NCBI GenBank assembly: GCA_016290335.1
Contig: JAEETM010000148.1
Location: 1 to 5,789 of the forward strand
DNA: 5,789 nt
Origin: Treponema sp.
GTDB taxonomy: Bacteria > Spirochaetota > Spirochaetia > Treponematales > Treponemataceae
Direction of reading: 5' to 3'
How positions within the stretch are numbered: position 1 is the first letter of the stretch; each line of letters opens with the position of its first letter. The notes beneath the pieces were generated by a model. The model worked only from the letters and a program-made list of their open reading frames with translations, had not been told where the DNA came from and did not search any database. Made by a program: the position numbers and the translations under genes. Below, one piece after another: positions 1-5,379 of the stretch.

Positions 1-10
1 TAATAATTTT

Positions 11-19
11 TGTTATATT
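11..19 (+). promoter_or_regulatory. Possible extended -10 element for tRNA-His
   Basis: TGTTATATT fits an extended -10 (TG, one base, then TATATT at 14-19, five of six matches to TATAAT). It lies 12 bases before the tRNA-His 5' end, so transcription would start around 26. Any -35 box would lie outside the window, so only half the promoter can be judged. The region is A/T-rich and chance matches are easy. Confidence 0.35.
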
Positions 20-31
20 ATTTCCACTTAT

Positions 32-104
32 GGTGCCTATAGTTCAGCGGTAGAGCGCCAGATTGTGGATCTGGTTGTCGTCGGTTCGATCCCGACTAGG
101 CACC
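32..104 (+). tRNA. tRNA-His (anticodon GTG)
   Basis: A full cloverleaf is visible. The acceptor stem pairs 33-39 with 97-103. The anticodon stem pairs 58-62 with 70-74 around a seven-base loop carrying GTG at 65-67, and the T stem pairs 80-84 with 92-96. G32 can pair with C104, which gives the extra G(-1):C73 pair that is the identity element of bacterial tRNA-His; this is why the gene is started at 32. The 3' CCA is not encoded, so it must be added by CCA nucleotidyltransferase. A terminator-like hairpin starts three bases after the tRNA. Confidence 0.97.
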
Positions 105-106
105 CT

Positions 107-136
107 AAAGGTGTGAGCTAAGCTTACACCTTTTTT
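107..136 (+). terminator. Terminator-like hairpin between tRNA-His and tRNA-Arg
   Basis: Bases 107-118 pair with 122-133 as a 12-bp stem with one G-T wobble and a three-base loop (TAA, 119-121). The stem is followed directly by Ts through 136. The shape is that of a good intrinsic terminator for tRNA-His. Its T run ends only three bases before the mature 5' end of tRNA-Arg, which leaves no room for a separate promoter between them, so it may be leaky or may act in precursor processing. Confidence 0.85.
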
Positions 137-139
137 AAT

Positions 140-213
140 GCGCCTGTAGCTCATCTGGATAGAGCAACGGACTTCGAATCCGTAGGTAGCACGTTCGAAT
201 CGTGTCAGGCGCA
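140..213 (+). tRNA. tRNA-Arg (anticodon TCG)
   Basis: The acceptor stem pairs 140-146 with 206-212 and the discriminator base is A213. The anticodon stem pairs 167-171 with 179-183, and the loop carries TCG at 174-176, reading CGA and, by wobble, other CGN codons. The T stem pairs 189-193 with 201-205, with one wobble pair. CCA is not encoded. No intrinsic terminator follows: the weak hairpin at 215-231 is followed by an A tract (235-243), not a T tract. The upstream neighbour is the terminator-like hairpin after tRNA-His. Confidence 0.97.
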
Positions 214-265
214 GACAAAATGCTGATTTGTGTCAAAAAAAAATATGAAAATTACTATAAACTAC

Positions 266-294
266 TTGATACAAATAACGCGTTTTGATATATT
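266..294 (+). promoter_or_regulatory. Predicted sigma-70-type promoter for the tRNA-Lys-Leu-Gly-Gly unit
   Basis: TTGATA (266-271, five of six matches to TTGACA) is separated by exactly 17 bases from TATATT (289-294, five of six matches to TATAAT). Transcription would start near 301, about 20 bases before mature tRNA-Lys. The spacer contains the 8-bp palindrome AACGCGTT (277-284). This is the best promoter match I find in the window and the natural start for the four tRNAs downstream. Confidence 0.6.
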
Positions 295-320
295 ATTTTA
301 CGTTAATATTCTTTATTAAT

Positions 321-393
321 GGGCCATTAGCTCAGCTGGTAGAGCAACAGACTCTTAATCTGTGGGTCGCAGGTTCGATCCCTGCATGGCTCA
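321..393 (+). tRNA. tRNA-Lys (anticodon CTT)
   Basis: The acceptor stem pairs 321-327 with 386-392 (one G-T wobble) and the discriminator is A393. The anticodon stem pairs 347-351 with 359-363 around a loop with CTT at 354-356, reading AAG. CCA is not encoded. It is the first tRNA after the predicted promoter and lies 38 bases before tRNA-Leu. The spacer holds a small hairpin (395-399 with 405-409), too weak to be a terminator. Confidence 0.97.
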
Positions 394-431
394 ATACCTT
401 AAACAGGTAAATAAGTCACTAGATCTAAAAT

Positions 432-511
432 GCGAGAGTGGTGAAATTGGCATACACGCTAGACTTAGGATCTAGTGCTTCGGCGTGAGGGTTCAAGTCC
501 CTCCTCTCGCA
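432..511 (+). tRNA. tRNA-Leu (anticodon TAG)
   Basis: This is a class II tRNA with a long variable arm. The acceptor stem pairs 432-438 with 504-510 and the discriminator is A511. The anticodon stem pairs 459-463 with 471-475, and the loop carries TAG at 466-468, reading CTA and probably other CTN codons. The variable arm (476-486) folds as a short stem closed by a TTCG tetraloop (479-482). The T stem pairs 487-491 with 499-503. CCA is not encoded. The last three bases can alternatively pair in a 6-bp hairpin (509-514 with 521-526) with the spacer before tRNA-Gly. Confidence 0.97.
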
Positions 512-534
512 AGGTTTTAGCCTTGCAAAAATAC

Positions 535-606
535 GCGGGAATAGCTCAGTGGTAGAGCGCCACCTTGCCAAGGTGGATGTCGCGGGTCCAATTCCCGTTT
601 CCCGCT
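535..606 (+). tRNA. tRNA-Gly (anticodon GCC), copy 1
   Basis: The acceptor stem pairs 535-541 with 599-605, and the discriminator is T606, as usual for tRNA-Gly. The anticodon stem pairs 560-564 with 572-576 around a loop with GCC at 567-569, reading GGC and GGT. The T stem pairs 582-586 with 594-598 (one wobble). The T loop (587-593) reads TCCAATT, so position 55, almost always U (pseudouridine), is C (base 588). CCA is not encoded; six Ts (606-611) follow the acceptor stem. The gene is identical to the copy at 645-716. Confidence 0.97.
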
Positions 607-644
607 TTTTTAGAAAACTAAGACCTGAAAAGCAAAATTATTTT

Positions 645-716
645 GCGGGAATAGCTCAGTGGTAGAGCGCCACCTTGCCAAGGTGGATGTCGCGGGTCCA
701 ATTCCCGTTTCCCGCT
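645..716 (+). tRNA. tRNA-Gly (anticodon GCC), copy 2
   Basis: This is a base-for-base duplicate of the tRNA-Gly 110 bases upstream, with anticodon GCC at 677-679, discriminator T716 and the same unusual T loop (697-703, C at 698 where U55 is expected). The flanking bases differ on both sides, so the identity covers exactly the mature tRNA. It is the last tRNA of the block, and a strong terminator begins nine bases after it. CCA is not encoded. Confidence 0.97.
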
Positions 717-725
717 CTGAACTAG

Positions 726-763
726 AAAAGCGATTCAGATACAGTCTGAACCGCTTTTTTTTT
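726..763 (+). terminator. Strong intrinsic terminator ending the tRNA unit
   Basis: Bases 726-732 pair with 752-758 and bases 734-739 pair with 745-750, separated by one A-C mismatch (733/751). The loop is five bases (740-744). Nine Ts (755-763) follow. It ends only 11 bases before the Shine-Dalgarno-like AAGGGG of tig, so tig must be reached by read-through or by a promoter overlapping this hairpin. Confidence 0.9.
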
Positions 764-774
764 AACTTTTATTT

Positions 775-780
775 AAGGGG
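775..780 (+). promoter_or_regulatory. Ribosome binding site of tig, unusually close to the ATG
   Basis: AAGGGG is the only purine-rich stretch before tig. It lies two bases before the ATG at 783, which is too close for normal initiation, but eight bases before an in-frame GTG at 789. A stop codon at 774-776 in the same frame excludes a start further upstream. Confidence 0.6.
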
Positions 781-782
781 TT

Positions 783-2141
783 ATGGCAGTGAAACTTACA
801 AAAGAATTCACACAGTTGGAAAAGTCAGCAGTAAAACTTACTGTAACAATCGAAAAGAAAGAAGTTGTAGATTTCTACAATTCAACAGTAGCAAAGTATG
901 TAAAGAATGCACAGATTCCAGGCTTTAGAAAAGGTCACGTACCTGCATCTGTACTTGAACGAAAATATGGTGACTCCTTAAAAGCAGATACTCTCAGCGA
1001 GCTTATAGACAAATCTCTTGGCGAAATCTTTGATAACGAAACAGAAAACCGCCCTCTTCCTTATGCACAGCCAGTTCTTGAATCACTTCCAGAACTTGAT
1101 ACTACTAAAGAACTTGTTTACTCCGTTACTTACGATGTATTTCCTAAAGTAGAAGTTAAAAACTTTGCCGGAATCACAATCAAGGAACCACAGGTTACTG
1201 TAAGCGATGAAGACCTTAACGACGAGCTCAAAGGCATGCAGGAACGCAATGCAATGGTAATCGACAAAAAAGACGGTGTAGTTGCTAAAGATGACATAGT
1301 TACAATAAACTACAGCGAACTTGATGATGAAGGAAAAGAAATCGAAGGTACTACAAGACAGGATTTCGTATTCACAGTTGGTACAGGCGAAAACATCTAC
1401 AAGATTGATGACGACATCATCGGAATGAAAAAGGACGAAACAAAGCAGATTACAAAGAAATATGCTAAAAATGATCCTGATGAAGAACTTGCCGGAAAAA
1501 CAAAGAAAATCAGCGTAACTGTTACAGCTGTTAAACTCCGCGACATCCCTGCTCTTGATGATGATTTTGCTCAAGACTGCGACGAAAAATACAAGACTCT
1601 TGATGACATGAAGGCTGATATTAAGAGAAATATGGAAACTGCAAAGAACCGCAAGCTCAGAGAAATCAAAAACAATTCTCTTCTTGAACAGCTTGTTGAA
1701 AAGAATCCATTTGAGATTCCTGCTTCAATGCTCGCAGCAGAGCTTGACGGCCGCTGGAATATGATGGCACAGCAGTTCCAGACAACTCCAGAGCAGCTTG
1801 AAAAAATGATTACAGCAAGCGGACAGACAAAAGAAACAATGCTCAAGGAATGGACTGGCGACAGCGAAAAGATGCTTAAATCAAGAATTATCGTTGATGC
1901 ACTTATCCGCGAAAAGAATATTTCCGTTACTCCTGAAGAAATTGAAGCTCAGTATGCTAAAATTGCAGAAGAAGGCGGAATGACAGTTGAAGAAGTAAAG
2001 AAGCACTATGAAGATCCACGTGCAAAAGAATATATCATTGACGATGTAAAGGAAAACAAACTCTATGACGAGCTTTATAAGCAGGTAAAAGTTTCCAAGG
2101 GAGACAAAACAAGCTTTAAAGACTTGTTCAACCAGCGCTAA
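783..2141 (+). CDS. tig: Trigger factor (ribosome-associated chaperone)
   Basis: Trigger factor binds the ribosome exit tunnel and shelters nascent chains in the cytoplasm. The 452-residue protein has the usual three-part layout and near-usual length. The N-terminal ribosome-binding domain (about 1-145) carries the signature GFRKGHVP at 47-54. An FKBP-like prolyl isomerase domain (about 150-250) begins near DIVTINYSELDDEGK. A charged, helical C-terminal chaperone domain (about 255-435) follows. In the isomerase domain, the segment that reads MIPGFED in E. coli reads NIYKIDD here (204-210), so the aromatic active-site residue appears to be lost and isomerase activity is doubtful. The chaperone role does not depend on it. 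The start is placed at the ATG, but GTG 789 (two residues shorter) has better ribosome-site spacing. The gene sits between the tRNA terminator and its own terminator, upstream of clpP and clpX, a common bacterial order. Confidence 0.96.
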   Translation: MAVKLTKEFTQLEKSAVKLTVTIEKKEVVDFYNSTVAKYVKNAQIPGFRKGHVPASVLERKYGDSLKADTLSELIDKSLGEIFDNETENRPLPYAQPVLESLPELDTTKELVYSVTYDVFPKVEVKNFAGITIKEPQVTVSDEDLNDELKGMQERNAMVIDKKDGVVAKDDIVTINYSELDDEGKEIEGTTRQDFVFTVGTGENIYKIDDDIIGMKKDETKQITKKYAKNDPDEELAGKTKKISVTVTAVKLRDIPALDDDFAQDCDEKYKTLDDMKADIKRNMETAKNRKLREIKNNSLLEQLVEKNPFEIPASMLAAELDGRWNMMAQQFQTTPEQLEKMITASGQTKETMLKEWTGDSEKMLKSRIIVDALIREKNISVTPEEIEAQYAKIAEEGGMTVEEVKKHYEDPRAKEYIIDDVKENKLYDELYKQVKVSKGDKTSFKDLFNQR

Positions 2142-2159
2142 GCTTTTATAAGTTTATAG

Positions 2160-2205
2160 AAAAGGCTGTCCTTAAAGCTGTTCTGCTTTTTGACAGCCTT
2201 TTTTT
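2160..2205 (+). terminator. Intrinsic terminator after tig
   Basis: An 11-bp perfect outer stem pairs 2160-2170 with 2192-2202. The large loop contains a second 5-bp stem (2174-2178 with 2185-2189, loop 2179-2184). The T run spans 2199-2205. It should separate tig from clpP at the transcript level. The first ATG of the open clpP frame (2206) touches the end of the T run, which argues against that ATG being used. Confidence 0.92.
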
Positions 2206-2231
2206 ATGGTGGCAATTCATCCATCTTCTAA

Positions 2232-2255
2232 AAAACTGAACTTTTTATCAGTTTT
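2232..2255. repeat. Perfect 8-bp inverted repeat in the clpP leader
   Basis: AAAACTGA (2232-2239) and TCAGTTTT (2248-2255) are perfect inverted copies around an 8-base A/T-rich centre. A second T run (2264-2270) follows after eight bases. It may be a back-up terminator, an operator, or a leader hairpin controlling clpPX. It does not match the CIRCE element or the CtsR heptamer repeat that I know from other clp genes. It lies upstream of the only plausible -10 (TATATT, 2282-2287), for which I see no good -35. Confidence 0.6.
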
Positions 2256-2313
2256 CTATATGCTTTTTTTCAATTTATTAGTATATTTTAAGAAGTACCT
2301 TTCAGGATTTTAT

Positions 2314-2319
2314 AAGGAG
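2314..2319 (+). promoter_or_regulatory. Ribosome binding site that decides the clpP start
   Basis: AAGGAG is the best Shine-Dalgarno match between the tig terminator and the conserved ClpP sequence. It lies 15 bases before ATG 2335, longer than usual, and no in-frame start codon lies between them. A purine-rich stretch (2324-2333) directly before the ATG may help. It supports the start at 2335 over ATG 2206, which has only the terminator T run in front of it. Confidence 0.6.
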
Positions 2320-2334
2320 TTTCAAGAAAAGAAT

Positions 2335-2949
2335 ATGCAGAATCTTAACACAAATGTACAGATGAACAACAACATTCCAAGCGTTTGGGAACGAACTGGT
2401 AACGGCGAACGCGGCTACGATTTGTTTTCACGACTTTTAAAAGACAGAATTATCTTTATTGACGGCGAAATCAACGATTACAATGCAGATTTAGCAGTAG
2501 CCCAGATTCTTTTCCTTGAATCAGAGAATCCAGATAAAGACATCAGCATTTACATCAATTCACCTGGTGGTTCCGTAACAGCCGGTCTTGCTATTTATGA
2601 TACAATGCAGTACGTAAAATGCGACATTCAGACAATCTGTATGGGACAGGCTGCAAGTATGGCTGCAATTCTTCTTGCAGGCGGAACAAAAGGAAAACGT
2701 TATGCCCTTCCTTCTTCACGAGTTATGATTCATCAACCATGGGGCGGCGTACAGGGACAGGAAAGCGACATTTCCATCCATGCAAAGGAAATAATCAGAT
2801 TAAAGAAACTTTCTATAGATTATCTTGCACAACATACCGGTAAAAAGTCAGAAGAAGTTGCAAAGGATATGGAACGAGACTTTTTTATGTCAGCAGATGA
2901 TGCTATAAAATACGGCATAGTTGATCACGTAATGCCGGCAAGAAAATAG
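2335..2949 (+). CDS. clpP: ATP-dependent Clp protease proteolytic subunit ClpP
   Basis: ClpP is the serine peptidase that forms the barrel-shaped core of cytoplasmic ClpXP and degrades unfolded substrates fed in by the unfoldase. From 2335 the protein has 204 residues, the normal family length. The catalytic triad is intact: Ser108 in GQAASMA, His133 in MIHQPWGG, and Asp182 in MERDFF, exactly 49 residues after the histidine as in E. coli ClpP. The conserved [12 protein letters not shown] (73-84) forms the substrate-strand/oxyanion region. The frame is open back to an ATG at 2206, but the extra 43 residues are low-complexity and hydrophobic, begin at the tig terminator T run and lack a ribosome site, so I treat them as non-coding leader. 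clpX follows after 19 bases, so the pair is very probably one operon. Confidence 0.95.
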   Translation: MQNLNTNVQMNNNIPSVWERTGNGERGYDLFSRLLKDRIIFIDGEINDYNADLAVAQILFLESENPDKDISIYINSPGGSVTAGLAIYDTMQYVKCDIQTICMGQAASMAAILLAGGTKGKRYALPSSRVMIHQPWGGVQGQESDISIHAKEIIRLKKLSIDYLAQHTGKKSEEVAKDMERDFFMSADDAIKYGIVDHVMPARK

Positions 2950-2968
2950 TACTGATAAGGAATTATTT

Positions 2969-4240
2969 ATGAAGCGTTTTAATCCCAGTAACTGTTACTG
3001 CTTTTTCTGCGGAAAACCAGCAGACAAGGATAGAAGACTTATTGCAAGCCCAACAGGAGCATTTATCTGCGACAGATGTGTAAGTGCATGTCAGGATAAG
3101 TTAGACCTGGAATCTGAAGAGCTTACACCTATCGCTCTCGGAGATGTTCCTACACCAAAAGAGTTTAAGGAATATCTTGACCAGTATGTTGTAGGACAGG
3201 ACGATGCAAAGAAGGTTCTTTCTGTTGCTGTTTACAATCATTACAAACGTCTTTCAACACAGAATTTTGCAGATATTGATGACGATAAAATCAAAATTGA
3301 AAAATCAAACGTTCTTCTCATAGGTCCAACAGGAAGCGGTAAAACACTTCTGGCCCGAACTCTGGCACAGAAGCTTAAGGTTCCTTTTGCAATTGCAGAT
3401 GCCACTACCCTTACAGAAGCCGGTTATGTTGGCGAAGATGTTGAAAACGTTCTGCTCAAGCTTATAAATGCTGCAGACGGTAACATTGAAGCTGCACAGC
3501 GTGGAATTATCTTTATTGATGAAATTGACAAGATTTCAAGAAAGAGTGAAAACACTTCTATTACCCGTGATGTAAGCGGTGAAGGCGTTCAGCAGGCACT
3601 TCTTAAGATTATTGAAGGAACAGTTGCAAGCGTACCTCCTCAGGGTGGAAGAAAGCATCCTAATCAGGAAATGCTCCAGATAGACACAACTAACATTCTG
3701 TTTATTCTTGGTGGTGCGTTTGTCGGACTCGATAAAATAATTGAACAGAGAACAATGGCTCACTCAATGGGCTTCGGTTCAAACGTTGGTGAATTAGACG
3801 AAACTGAACGAATGAACCTTCTTAATCAGACAACACCTGATGATTTAGTTAAATTCGGACTCATTCCAGAGCTTATTGGTCGTATGCCAATCACCGTTGC
3901 CCTCAAAGAGCTTACAAAGGATGATCTGGTACGTGTACTTACTGAACCAAAGAATGCAATTACAAAGCAGTTCCAGTCTTCTTTTGCAATTGATAATACA
4001 GAGCTTACCTTTGATAAAGAAGCAATTGAAGAAATTGCCTGCGAAGCTATACGCCAGAAAACCGGTGCCCGCGGTCTTAGAACAATCGTAGAAAAAATGC
4101 TCAACGACATTATGTTTGAGATTCCGGATATTAAGGGAAACAAAAAGCTTACAGTAACAAAGGACATTGTTCTTCAGCCAAAGAATCTTGATATTAAACA
4201 GCTTATTATTAAAGATTCAGAAGAGCCTATTGCTCTATAA
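2969..4240 (+). CDS. clpX: ATP-dependent Clp protease ATP-binding subunit ClpX
   Basis: ClpX is the hexameric AAA+ unfoldase that recognises tagged substrates, unfolds them and threads them into ClpP. The 423-residue protein is full length. A four-cysteine zinc-binding domain uses C11, C14, C34 and C37. The AAA+ module has Walker A GPTGSGKT (119-126), Walker B IIFIDEID (180-187), the arginine finger in GRMP (R305) and sensor 2 GAR (366-368). The pore loops are GYVG (152-155) and RKH (228-230). The ClpP-docking loop, IGF in E. coli, reads MGF here (267-269), a mild change. AAGGAA (2957-2962) lies six bases before the ATG, a normal ribosome site. The last 14 bases overlap the 3' end of the convergent glycosyltransferase gene, and no intrinsic terminator is visible after the stop. 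Confidence 0.97.
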   Translation: MKRFNPSNCYCFFCGKPADKDRRLIASPTGAFICDRCVSACQDKLDLESEELTPIALGDVPTPKEFKEYLDQYVVGQDDAKKVLSVAVYNHYKRLSTQNFADIDDDKIKIEKSNVLLIGPTGSGKTLLARTLAQKLKVPFAIADATTLTEAGYVGEDVENVLLKLINAADGNIEAAQRGIIFIDEIDKISRKSENTSITRDVSGEGVQQALLKIIEGTVASVPPQGGRKHPNQEMLQIDTTNILFILGGAFVGLDKIIEQRTMAHSMGFGSNVGELDETERMNLLNQTTPDDLVKFGLIPELIGRMPITVALKELTKDDLVRVLTEPKNAITKQFQSSFAIDNTELTFDKEAIEEIACEAIRQKTGARGLRTIVEKMLNDIMFEIPDIKGNKKLTVTKDIVLQPKNLDIKQLIIKDSEEPIAL

Positions 4241-5330
4241 GCTTTAAGGTCTGAGCAACTGTATCTTCCCAGTTATAGTGCTTAGACCATTCAAGCCCTT
4301 CACTAACCTTTCGTTTATACAATTCCTCATCATCAACAATCTTCTGAAGAAGATCTGCCAGTTCATCAACATTATCTGAATCAAAGTAAAGAGGAACATC
4401 GCCGCCAATTTCTTTTAAAGCCCCGGAAGATGAACTCAAAACAGGAATACCGCTTGCCATAGCTTCTATTATTGGAAGCCCGACACCTTCATTTACAGCC
4501 GGGAATACACAGGCAGTAGCCGCCGCATATAACTTTGAAAAGCTTTCATGCGGAAAATAACCTGTAATAAGAATATCGCTTGCATACTCAGAATTATAGG
4601 CAATATCTTTTATATAATCAGAATAGTCACCATCACTACCGCATATAACAAGCCTGTGAGGATAATCTGTACGTTTTTTGAATAAAGAAAAAGCCTTTAT
4701 GAGCTGTTCGTGTTTTTTGTCTGCATCAGAAAGCTTTGAACCATAAATAAAATACGGCCGCTTAATTGCAAAAGGCTTTATATCAACATAATCATTATCA
4801 AAACCAATTTCCGGGAAGAACAGCTTGTGATTGATTCCGTTGTGAATTACAAAAATCTTATCTGTATCAAAGCCGTTGTTAACAAGATCCTGTTTTATGT
4901 ATTCAGAGCCTGCAATTATAGTCTGCACCCTTGAAAGGCCTTTTCGTAATCTTCTCCGCTGCCCTCTTGTATATTTTTCGTAAACAACAGAAACGACACA
5001 GTTTACAACTGCAATACCTTTTGTTTTAAACTTTTTTGGTAAAACCTTTTCTACAGCAGGATAAATAACGGCATCGTATTTATTCTTTTTATAAAACTTT
5101 TTTGCCGGTCTTTTGTGCCATCTTCTGAAGGCCTTTAAATTATCATTTATATTGATTGAATTATATTCAAGAGGTTTGTCGGAGGTATAAATGTATCTGT
5201 CAACTTCAAGACCAAAAAGCTCAAACGTAAGGTTTGATTCGGTTGGAAGATTTGAGATAAAGTTTAAAAGATATGCACCCTGACCGGATTGTGAGTGGTC
5301 GCAGCCAAGTGTATCTATACCAATTTTCAT
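4227..5330 (-). CDS. Glycosyltransferase, GT-B fold, GT4-like
   Basis: This is probably a retaining glycosyltransferase that moves a sugar from a nucleotide-sugar donor to a lipid, polysaccharide or protein acceptor at the cytoplasmic face; donor and acceptor cannot be read from the sequence. The 367 residues fit the family. The N-terminal half starts [11 protein letters not shown] followed by [10 protein letters not shown] (15-24), the usual acceptor-side glycine loop. The linker has [10 protein letters not shown] (140-149) and VIHNGIN (161-167). The C-terminal half has [18 protein letters not shown] (197-214), and then the donor-site motif with E281 and E289 (E, seven residues, E) in [15 protein letters not shown]. 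No membrane segment or signal peptide is apparent. It is encoded against its neighbours, converging on clpX with a 14-base overlap and diverging from the helicase across 49 bases. No Shine-Dalgarno sequence precedes its ATG. Its neighbours give no clue to its pathway. Confidence 0.9.
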   Translation of the reverse strand: MKIGIDTLGCDHSQSGQGAYLLNFISNLPTESNLTFELFGLEVDRYIYTSDKPLEYNSININDNLKAFRRWHKRPAKKFYKKNKYDAVIYPAVEKVLPKKFKTKGIAVVNCVVSVVYEKYTRGQRRRLRKGLSRVQTIIAGSEYIKQDLVNNGFDTDKIFVIHNGINHKLFFPEIGFDNDYVDIKPFAIKRPYFIYGSKLSDADKKHEQLIKAFSLFKKRTDYPHRLVICGSDGDYSDYIKDIAYNSEYASDILITGYFPHESFSKLYAAATACVFPAVNEGVGLPIIEAMASGIPVLSSSSGALKEIGGDVPLYFDSDNVDELADLLQKIVDDEELYKRKVSEGLEWSKHYNWEDTVAQTLKLIEQ

Positions 5331-5336
5331 ACAAAT

Positions 5337-5345
5337 ATTCTAGCA
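5337..5345 (-). promoter_or_regulatory. Possible extended -10 of the glycosyltransferase gene
   Basis: Read on the - strand, TGCTAGAAT is an extended -10 (TG, C, TAGAAT; five of six matches). It would place the transcript start at or within a few bases of the ATG at 5330. That would fit the missing Shine-Dalgarno sequence and a leaderless or near-leaderless message. No -35 is recognisable. Confidence 0.3.
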
Positions 5346-5360
5346 GATAAACTTTTAATA

Positions 5361-5369
5361 TGCTATAGT
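5361..5369 (+). promoter_or_regulatory. Possible extended -10 of the helicase gene
   Basis: TGCTATAGT is an extended -10 (TG, C, TATAGT; five of six matches). A start 6-8 bases further on would be near 5376, only a few bases before ATG 5380 and past the AAGG ribosome site (5370-5373), so the two signals conflict. If the ribosome site is used, the promoter must lie further upstream, inside the glycosyltransferase gene. Confidence 0.3.
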
Positions 5370-5379
5370 AAGGTTGAAA

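Larger units (their letters stand above)
535..716 (+). repeat. 72-bp direct repeat formed by the two tRNA-Gly genes
   Basis: Bases 535-606 and 645-716 are identical, with a 38-base spacer between them. The repeat ends match the mature tRNA ends: the preceding bases are C and T, and the following bases are T and C. The exact limits suggest an old tandem duplication whose spacers have drifted while the tRNA was held by selection or gene conversion. Confidence 0.9.

Noticed and set aside
214..243. Hairpin after tRNA-Arg as a terminator
   Set aside because: The stem (215-219 with 227-231) is only five A/T-rich pairs, and what follows is an A tract on the + strand, not Ts.
509..526. 6-bp hairpin at the tRNA-Leu 3' end as a terminator or regulatory site
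   Set aside because: It uses bases of the mature tRNA acceptor stem and is followed by As; at most a transient precursor structure.
659..928. Open frame of 89 codons across tRNA-Gly copy 2 and the start of tig
   Set aside because: It begins inside a clear tRNA, crosses a strong terminator and then runs in another frame of tig; it is not a gene.
1083..1846. Long antisense open frames within tig (1083-1574 and 1571-1846)
   Set aside because: Their Phe/Ser/Val/Ile-rich translations are what A-rich codons of tig give when read backwards; there is no ribosome site or recognisable domain.
2619..2843. Open frame inside clpP in another frame
   Set aside because: It lies wholly within the conserved ClpP coding region, and its Cys/Arg-rich translation resembles no protein I know.
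3536..4167. Open frames in clpX on the - strand (3536-3763, 3826-4167) and in another + frame (3876-4091)
   Set aside because: They are shadows of the strongly conserved ClpX frame, with no start signals.
4257..4274. Inverted repeat AACTG/CAGTT just after the clpX stop as a terminator
   Set aside because: The stem is five base pairs with no T run, and it lies inside the coding region of the convergent gene.
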